Shown here piece by piece: positions 1 to 4,883 of a stretch of DNA of 8,598 bases. The stretch covers positions 1 through 8,598 of the forward strand of contig JAJRTI010000604.1 of assembly GCA_024278415.1 (NCBI GenBank), in the 5' to 3' direction. How positions within the stretch are numbered: the stretch's first letter is position 1; each line of letters opens with the position of its first letter. Under the pieces are notes generated by a model, which worked only from the letters and a program-made list of their open reading frames with translations, was not told the DNA's origin and did not search any database. The DNA is from Planctomycetota bacterium. GTDB taxonomy: Bacteria; Planctomycetota; Brocadiia; JAJRTI01. The position numbers and the translations under genes were made by a program.

Positions 1-42
1 CGCAGGCCGCTACCCTGGGGCCAGGGCAGTCCTATTGAACTC

Positions 43-84
43 CCCCCCCATCCGCCCGCCCTGCAGGGCGGGCGGATGGGGGGG
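43..84. repeat. 42-bp perfect palindrome (two 21-nt arms, no spacer)
   Basis: Arms 43-63 and 64-84 are exact reverse complements, centred on CTGCAG, with an outer C7/G7 tract. Allowing one unpaired C (42) adds two more pairs (41/85 and 40/86). It lies outside any gene, downstream of the activase and of the hairpin at 107-140. A perfect spacerless palindrome this long would extrude as a cruciform or form a very stable RNA hairpin. No T tract follows on either strand, so it is not a textbook intrinsic terminator, though it could act as a 3'-end barrier or be a repeat or recombination site. Confidence 0.9.
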
Positions 85-106
85 AGCGAAGCTGTGCGCC
101 TCAAAA

Positions 107-140
107 CCCAGGGTTGCGAGCTTCGCTCGCGAACCCTGGG
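107..140 (-). terminator. Hairpin with TTTT tail, probable intrinsic terminator after the activase gene
   Basis: CCCAGGGTT (107-115) pairs with AACCCTGGG (132-140), and GCGAG (116-120) pairs with CTCGC (126-130). This gives a 14-bp stem with one bulged G (131) and a 5-nt loop. Read on the minus strand the stem is followed directly by TTTTGAGG, about 170 nt past the activase stop. The T tract is short, so termination strength is uncertain. The CCCAGGGTT...AACCCTGGG core also looks like a dispersed repeat unit, so it may be a repeat that happens to terminate transcription. Confidence 0.5.
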
Positions 141-144
141 CAGA

Positions 145-172
145 TATCCGGAATCCCGTTGGGATTCAGATA
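145..172. repeat. Small hairpin between the activase stop and the terminator hairpin
   Basis: GAATCCC (151-157) and GGGATTC (161-167) form a perfect 7-bp stem with a GTT loop. It is extended by TATC/GATA (145-148 with 169-172) across a small internal loop. It is one of three hairpins packed into positions 43-172. Confidence 0.6.
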
Positions 173-307
173 CCCCAACACGCGGCGTTGCACGGAGGCT
201 TTGACAGTATTCCTGTACCGGCTGTTGTACTTGGCTGAAGCGTTACGTAATCCGAATCTCGCAGAGAATGGACCTCGACAACAGATTCTCGATCGCCCCG
301 TAAACGC

Positions 308-3300
308 CTACCGCGAATTCCTTTTCGCGTAGCTCTTGACTTGGTGGACAAACGCCTCAAGGCGGAGGGTTTGGGAGGTTCCCTCTGTTCCGCCGAACAC
401 AAGATTCGTCACTGGAATATTGTTGTGATCCTGGCGGAGTTTTGAGGTGATGGCAGCCGAGACGGAGCCCACCATGCAGTTGAAGCACATGGCGTTGATG
501 ATGCCGTCCGCGCCTTTGGTGGCGAAGTCGACCATCTTGGCGATGTTGAGCATGAGCACTTCGCTGCCTCGCTCGCCCACGTAGGGCGCGGCGATCTCCA
601 CCACTTCCTTGTAGCCCGGCTCCTCGGCGTGCCTGAAGCGCTCCCGGAAGAGCTTTCTGATGCTTTGCTCGCTCAGTTCCTTGAGGGCAATGAGCGAGCC
701 CTTCTCGACCAAGTCGTACACGTTTCTCCGATAAAGACTTTTCGCAAAGCCCATTTTCAGCCCGAAGTCGAACACGTCTACGATAAACGGTGAGGGCCAG
801 ACCTCGCAGCCCAGATCCTCCAGGGTGGCAAAGAGTTCCTGGTTGGCGAATCTGTTGGCCCTGGTGTAGATGTCGCCTGCCACACCCACCACCGGCCGCT
901 CCTGCTTCTGCCGTGCGTCCCTGTCGATGTCTGTTGCTGAGAGCCTCTCGATGCACTCCCTGGCGGCCTCGACGATGTCGCCATCGGCCACCGCGTTTGC
1001 AAGTTCCGTGCAGTTGGCTTGGTGGACGGCGTCGACCGAGCCCTTTTCGATCTCGTAAGGCCGAAGCTCACAGGACGCCTTCACGAGCATGTCCATCGCG
1101 GTGAGGCCGCGCCATAGCCGAATGCCTCCCTGCAAGCCGAGCATCTCGTAGAGATCCTTGACCGTGGGGGTGACGACCTCAACCTTGTCCTCGCCCATGC
1201 GGTCGAGAATGAGTCGGCAACCGGGGCCATACTGGGTGAGGAGACAGGGAATGGAAGTGCCGGGGAAGAAGAAGGCACAAGGGGGATCGCTTTCGGACAT
1301 GGACTCGACGAGTTGCACGAGGTCCCCTGCGATAATCGAGTAGGGGTGGCACTCCTTGCCCGAACTGAACATGTCTCCCTTTCTCCGCACCTCGCTGTCC
1401 GGCGGGGGGAGGACCTCGGCGTCGATGCCGACGTGCCGCAAGGCCGCGGCGTAGACGTATGCGTGGTCCGCTAAGTTGGGAATGAAGCACTTTCCTTCCT
1501 TGAGTTTCGATGGGCTCCCGGACGTTATCGGACTTGGCGCGGCAGACGGGCTTTCCTTCTCCAAATGGGCAACGACCTCGTCAACAAATGCTTCCAGCCG
1601 GGTCACGAGCCCGGCTTCGCCCCGGTGCTCGTCGAACTCCAGGAAGAGCGTCGGCTTCCCCGCGAGGATTCTCTCCAGATGCTTGAGCGTGAAACCGTCG
1701 GGGCCGCACCCAAAGTTCGATATGACGATCGGGAACAGGCGCTTGTCCGCGCCCACCGTGAGCGCGACCTTGATGTAGTCCCTATTGAACCGCCAGGGGA
1801 GGGAGTCCCACGATTCATCCAGACTCTTGCTCCCGACCCGGCAGATGAACTCGTACGGAATAACGGTCACCCCCATCCTCGCAAGGTGCCGCGCCAGGTT
1901 CATGTTGAGGAAGGAATCATAGATGTTGTACGGCTTCCCGATGAGCACGACCGCCCACTCGAAGTCTGAGGCCATGACCTGCTCTCCTCTCTTGAGAAGG
2001 GCCTCTTTGAATTCGAGGAATGCCTCCTTCCCGGTTTGGTACGCGGCTCTCAGCCTCCTTCTTTCTATTCCGAGTTCATCGACGAGGATTTCGAGGCCTT
2101 CCGGTATGCCCTCAAGCTCCACGGACATGTTGACTTGGGGAATGAGGAACCGGGAGCCCACGGCAGAACTCACCATATAGGGCAGGCTTTGTGTGTACGG
2201 GCACGTCGAGCAAATGTCGGGCGAGCCGAACGGGGCTGGCAGCTCCAAGATCGAAGGCATGAAAATGTAGTCGAGATCCTTGTCGGCGAGTTCCAGAGCG
2301 TGGCTGTACGCCAGTTTGACCGGAAGGCACGCCGTGGTTGCGAACTTCTGGACGCCCTTGGCCAGAAGCTCCTTGGAACTCGGCCCGGAGTCCACCACCT
2401 CATATCCCAGGCTCCTGAACATGGGCGCCCAAAGGGGATACAGCTCAAAGTAGAGCGACGCGCGAGGGATGCCGATTGTGCCTTTCGCTTTCCCAACGTC
2501 GCTGGGCGAATCTGCGCCGCGTGCGCTGAGGATGTCGAGGGCGCGACGCCCCAACAATCTCTCGACGAAATGCTGTTCCTCATCGGCGGCCCCTTGCGGC
2601 CCTTCTGTTTCCACACATGCCGCGAGAATCCGTTCCCGTTCTGCGCACAGGCCTAGCCGTTCTTCATCAGCCTTCCCATCGGCCTGGCCGCTGGTGTATC
2701 GTTCGCATACGTCGCCGAAAAACGCCACCTGCCCGGCCCTCTCGATTCGGCTCACCTGGCACATGTTCGGGCAGCGCCGGCATTCGAAGCTCGTGAGCTT
2801 GTAGTCTCCACACCCATCAAAGCCCACGAACTTGGTCTCGAAGGGCTCCTTGAGGTACATCTCCCTAGCGATGAGCGCGCCCCCCATCGCCCCGGATAGG
2901 CGGCTGTACGGATGAACGCGCACTTCCCTTTCGAGAAGTTGCGAGAACGCGGCGACCACCGCTCGGTTGCGGGCCACTCCGCCTTGGAAGATCACGCTCT
3001 TGCCTACTGGTCTGTTGGCCACCACCTTTTCGAGATAGTTTCGGGCGATGGAGTACGCCAAGCCCGCTGCGATGTCCGGCACGGGAGCGCCCCGCTGTAG
3101 CGCGTGGACGAGTTCCGTGTCCATGAAGACCGTGCACCGGCTTCCCAGGTCAATGGGCGAATCGCTTTCCAGCGCTTTCTCCTCGAACTCTCCGACGATG
3201 TTGAGTCCAAGGCTCACCGCTTGCTCCTCTAGGAATGAGCCTGTGCCGGCGGCGCATATCTTATTCATCATAAAATCGTCTATTGCGCCGTCTCTCACAG

Positions 3301-4606
3301 AAATATACTTCGAGTCCTGTCCTCCGATCTCGAATATGGTGTCCACGTCGGGAAAGTAGTAGGCCGTTGACGTGAGTTGGGCCGTGATCTCGTTTCGCGC
3401 GGCGTCGGCTTGGAGGAACTGCATGGCCAGATATCGGCCGCTTCCGGTCGTGGCGGCGGCGACGACCTTTGCCGTGCTGCCGGCCTTCTTCCTTAGCTCC
3501 GCCAGCCCTTCCTCCATGACCGCGATGGGTTGGCCCCTTGTGGGCAGATACACCCCCGCTACCACCTTGCACTCGTTGTCGATCAGCACGAAGTCGGTGC
3601 TCACCGATCCCACGTCTACCCCGAGAAACACCTCCCCCTCCACCGGATCCGCGGGGATTTCCTCGGTCCTCGGATCCGTGTCTTTCGGGCGCGGGAGCGG
3701 CGGCAGGACTGTTGGCGCGGAAGCGTTCTTGCCCAGGACATGTGAAACCTCGCGGCTCAGTGCCTGTACGGTGAAGGAGTGCTCACTTTGTGCCGCGGCC
3801 GAAACGGCCGCCCCCACCGCGCCGAAAACATCATACCGTTCCGGGACCACGAGGTCTGCTTCCTCGACAGCGAAGACCTCCCTCAGCGCTCTGAGCAGGC
3901 CAGGGTTGGCCGCGCCGCCGCCGATGAGCGCCGCAGGCCGGGCCAGTTCTCTCCCCTTGAGCACGGTGGCGGCATAGTTCCTGGCCATGGCCAGGCATAC
4001 ACCGTAAGCGATCTCGTCAACCGGCGTGCCCTTCTGCTGGAGGTGAATCATGTCGGACTTGGCGAACACGCTGCACCGCCCGGCAACGGTGGCTCCCGCG
4101 GGCGCGTTGGCGGCCAAAGAGGCCAGCTCATCGATTGTCAGCGCCAGGCGAGACGCCTGCTGTTCCAGGAACGCGCCGCTTCCCGCGGCACAGAGTTCGT
4201 TGAGCGAGTAGTCCTGAATGTCGCCCTTTTCGTCCAGAAGCATCCACTTCGAGAGATGGCCGCCCACCTCCACCAGGCATCTCGCCCACGGCGCGAGCTT
4301 CCGAGCCCCCAGAGAGGAAGCAATGATTTCGTTCTCGAAGCACAGCCCCTCCACCGGGCCCAGGATGTCCCTTCCCGCACCGGTAACACCGACGGCGACC
4401 GGCCGGTCTTCAGCGACCGGAAGGATCTTTTCGAACGCGGAGGCAAACGTCGCCTCCGGCTTGCCCTTCAACGGCAGGGAGAACGAGAGTTCCAACTCGC
4501 CGCGGCCATTGACGAGCGCCGCGTGGAGGTTGACGGCGCCCACGTCCAGGCCGAGGCTCGATGCCTGAGCGTCTTGGTCCTTGGTGTTCTTAGACAATTG
4601 GTCCAT
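308..4606 (-). CDS. Fused acyl-CoA dehydratase activase (tandem BadF/BcrA ATPase domains + DUF2229/COG3580 + COG3581 regions), 1432 aa
   Basis: The product is a cytosolic iron-sulfur ATPase/reductase of the 2-hydroxyacyl-CoA dehydratase activase superfamily. Small family members couple ATP hydrolysis to low-potential electron transfer; the substrate of these very large fused members is unknown to me. Seen: ATPase repeat 1 at about 17-272 (DVGAVN, EVGGHLSK 113-120, NELCAAGSGAFLE 136-148, GRCSVF 176-181) and repeat 2 at about 327-583 (DVGSVSTD, EIGGQDSK 426-433, NKICAAGTGSFLE 448-460, SRCTVF 489-494). Each repeat keeps both cysteines that ligate the bridging [4Fe-4S] cluster in homodimeric activators (C139/C178 and C451/C491). 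Next comes a Cys-rich segment (C609, C612, C616, C634), then a DUF2229-like region (about 710-1010; ACLPVK 759-764, CSTC 799-802) and a COG3581-like region (about 1040-1425; GKECHPYS 1083-1090, CFNC 1374-1377). A Pro/Ser linker lies at about 1018-1035. The start at 4606 is chosen because GGAGG lies 4 nt upstream and homology begins soon after; the frame stays open to 4783, but that 59-residue extension looks non-coding. Length is near what I recall for this family. No separate dehydratase subunit gene is in the window. The family call is firm and the reaction is not. Confidence 0.93.
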   Translation of the reverse strand: MDQLSKNTKDQDAQASSLGLDVGAVNLHAALVNGRGELELSFSLPLKGKPEATFASAFEKILPVAEDRPVAVGVTGAGRDILGPVEGLCFENEIIASSLGARKLAPWARCLVEVGGHLSKWMLLDEKGDIQDYSLNELCAAGSGAFLEQQASRLALTIDELASLAANAPAGATVAGRCSVFAKSDMIHLQQKGTPVDEIAYGVCLAMARNYAATVLKGRELARPAALIGGGAANPGLLRALREVFAVEEADLVVPERYDVFGAVGAAVSAAAQSEHSFTVQALSREVSHVLGKNASAPTVLPPLPRPKDTDPRTEEIPADPVEGEVFLGVDVGSVSTDFVLIDNECKVVAGVYLPTRGQPIAVMEEGLAELRKKAGSTAKVVAAATTGSGRYLAMQFLQADAARNEITAQLTSTAYYFPDVDTIFEIGGQDSKYISVRDGAIDDFMMNKICAAGTGSFLEEQAVSLGLNIVGEFEEKALESDSPIDLGSRCTVFMDTELVHALQRGAPVPDIAAGLAYSIARNYLEKVVANRPVGKSVIFQGGVARNRAVVAAFSQLLEREVRVHPYSRLSGAMGGALIAREMYLKEPFETKFVGFDGCGDYKLTSFECRRCPNMCQVSRIERAGQVAFFGDVCERYTSGQADGKADEERLGLCAERERILAACVETEGPQGAADEEQHFVERLLGRRALDILSARGADSPSDVGKAKGTIGIPRASLYFELYPLWAPMFRSLGYEVVDSGPSSKELLAKGVQKFATTACLPVKLAYSHALELADKDLDYIFMPSILELPAPFGSPDICSTCPYTQSLPYMVSSAVGSRFLIPQVNMSVELEGIPEGLEILVDELGIERRRLRAAYQTGKEAFLEFKEALLKRGEQVMASDFEWAVVLIGKPYNIYDSFLNMNLARHLARMGVTVIPYEFICRVGSKSLDESWDSLPWRFNRDYIKVALTVGADKRLFPIVISNFGCGPDGFTLKHLERILAGKPTLFLEFDEHRGEAGLVTRLEAFVDEVVAHLEKESPSAAPSPITSGSPSKLKEGKCFIPNLADHAYVYAAALRHVGIDAEVLPPPDSEVRRKGDMFSSGKECHPYSIIAGDLVQLVESMSESDPPCAFFFPGTSIPCLLTQYGPGCRLILDRMGEDKVEVVTPTVKDLYEMLGLQGGIRLWRGLTAMDMLVKASCELRPYEIEKGSVDAVHQANCTELANAVADGDIVEAARECIERLSATDIDRDARQKQERPVVGVAGDIYTRANRFANQELFATLEDLGCEVWPSPFIVDVFDFGLKMGFAKSLYRRNVYDLVEKGSLIALKELSEQSIRKLFRERFRHAEEPGYKEVVEIAAPYVGERGSEVLMLNIAKMVDFATKGADGIINAMCFNCMVGSVSAAITSKLRQDHNNIPVTNLVFGGTEGTSQTLRLEAFVHQVKSYAKRNSR

Positions 4607-4883
4607 GATTCCTCCAATCAAGACAAGCTTTGATCTGGGTGGAGAGTTTTGCGATGTCCAGAACTGCCGGCAACGTCGGGCGGGCTTGGTCCCGCCCATG
4701 TTTGAACGCGCACGGGGAACAGGCGGGACAGCGAGAAGGCCCCGTGCTTCCGATGCAGTCCCGCGAGGTCCGTATGATGACACATGATCGGCACCGTTGC
4801 GAGTTCCCCCTCTGGGTTACATGGCCCGCCGGGGGAGAAGGGGGGCGGCAGACCTGCTGGCGGCGTGCCTGCGCAAGTCCGGC
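4607..4883. other. Spacer between the metalloprotease and activase genes, with two hairpins
   Basis: This 277-bp stretch has no supportable gene. Two inverted repeats are clear: GGGCGGG (4678-4684)/CCCGCCC (4691-4697) with a 6-nt loop, and GCACGGGG (4710-4717)/CCCCGTGC (4740-4747) with a 22-nt loop. Neither is followed by a T tract on the minus strand, so they are not standard terminators. They could attenuate read-through or protect transcript ends. I found no convincing promoter for the activase here. Confidence 0.6.
4611..4615 (-). promoter_or_regulatory. Ribosome binding site of the activase gene
   Basis: The minus strand reads GGAGG followed by four bases and the ATG at 4606. This decides the start: the open frame continues 59 codons upstream, but none of those codons has a comparable site, and the extra residues are Arg/Pro/Gly-rich without family similarity. 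Confidence 0.8.

Larger units (their letters stand above)
1..307. other. Non-coding region downstream of the activase gene
   Basis: There is no credible gene here. The short open frames lack ribosome sites and overlap palindromes. From left to right it holds a CCCTG/CAGGG mini-hairpin (13-26), the 42-bp palindrome (43-84), the terminator-like hairpin (107-140) and the hairpin at 145-172. Positions 173-307 show no clear structure apart from the palindrome TTACGTAA near 245. Confidence 0.75.

Noticed and set aside
1..40. Minus-strand AATAGGAC near 30-40 as a ribosome site for a gene leaving the window on the left
   Set aside because: No start codon follows before the window edge, and the match to a Shine-Dalgarno site is weak.
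3779..4633. Plus-strand open frame (284 codons) opposite the activase N-terminal half
   Set aside because: It is antisense to the first ATPase domain, is Arg/Gln/Gly-rich, shows no recognisable domain and ends opposite the activase start region.
4607..4783. In-frame 59-residue N-terminal extension of the activase
   Set aside because: No ribosome site precedes the upstream ATG, the added residues are Arg/Pro/Gly-rich without family similarity, and GGAGG directly precedes the ATG at 4606.
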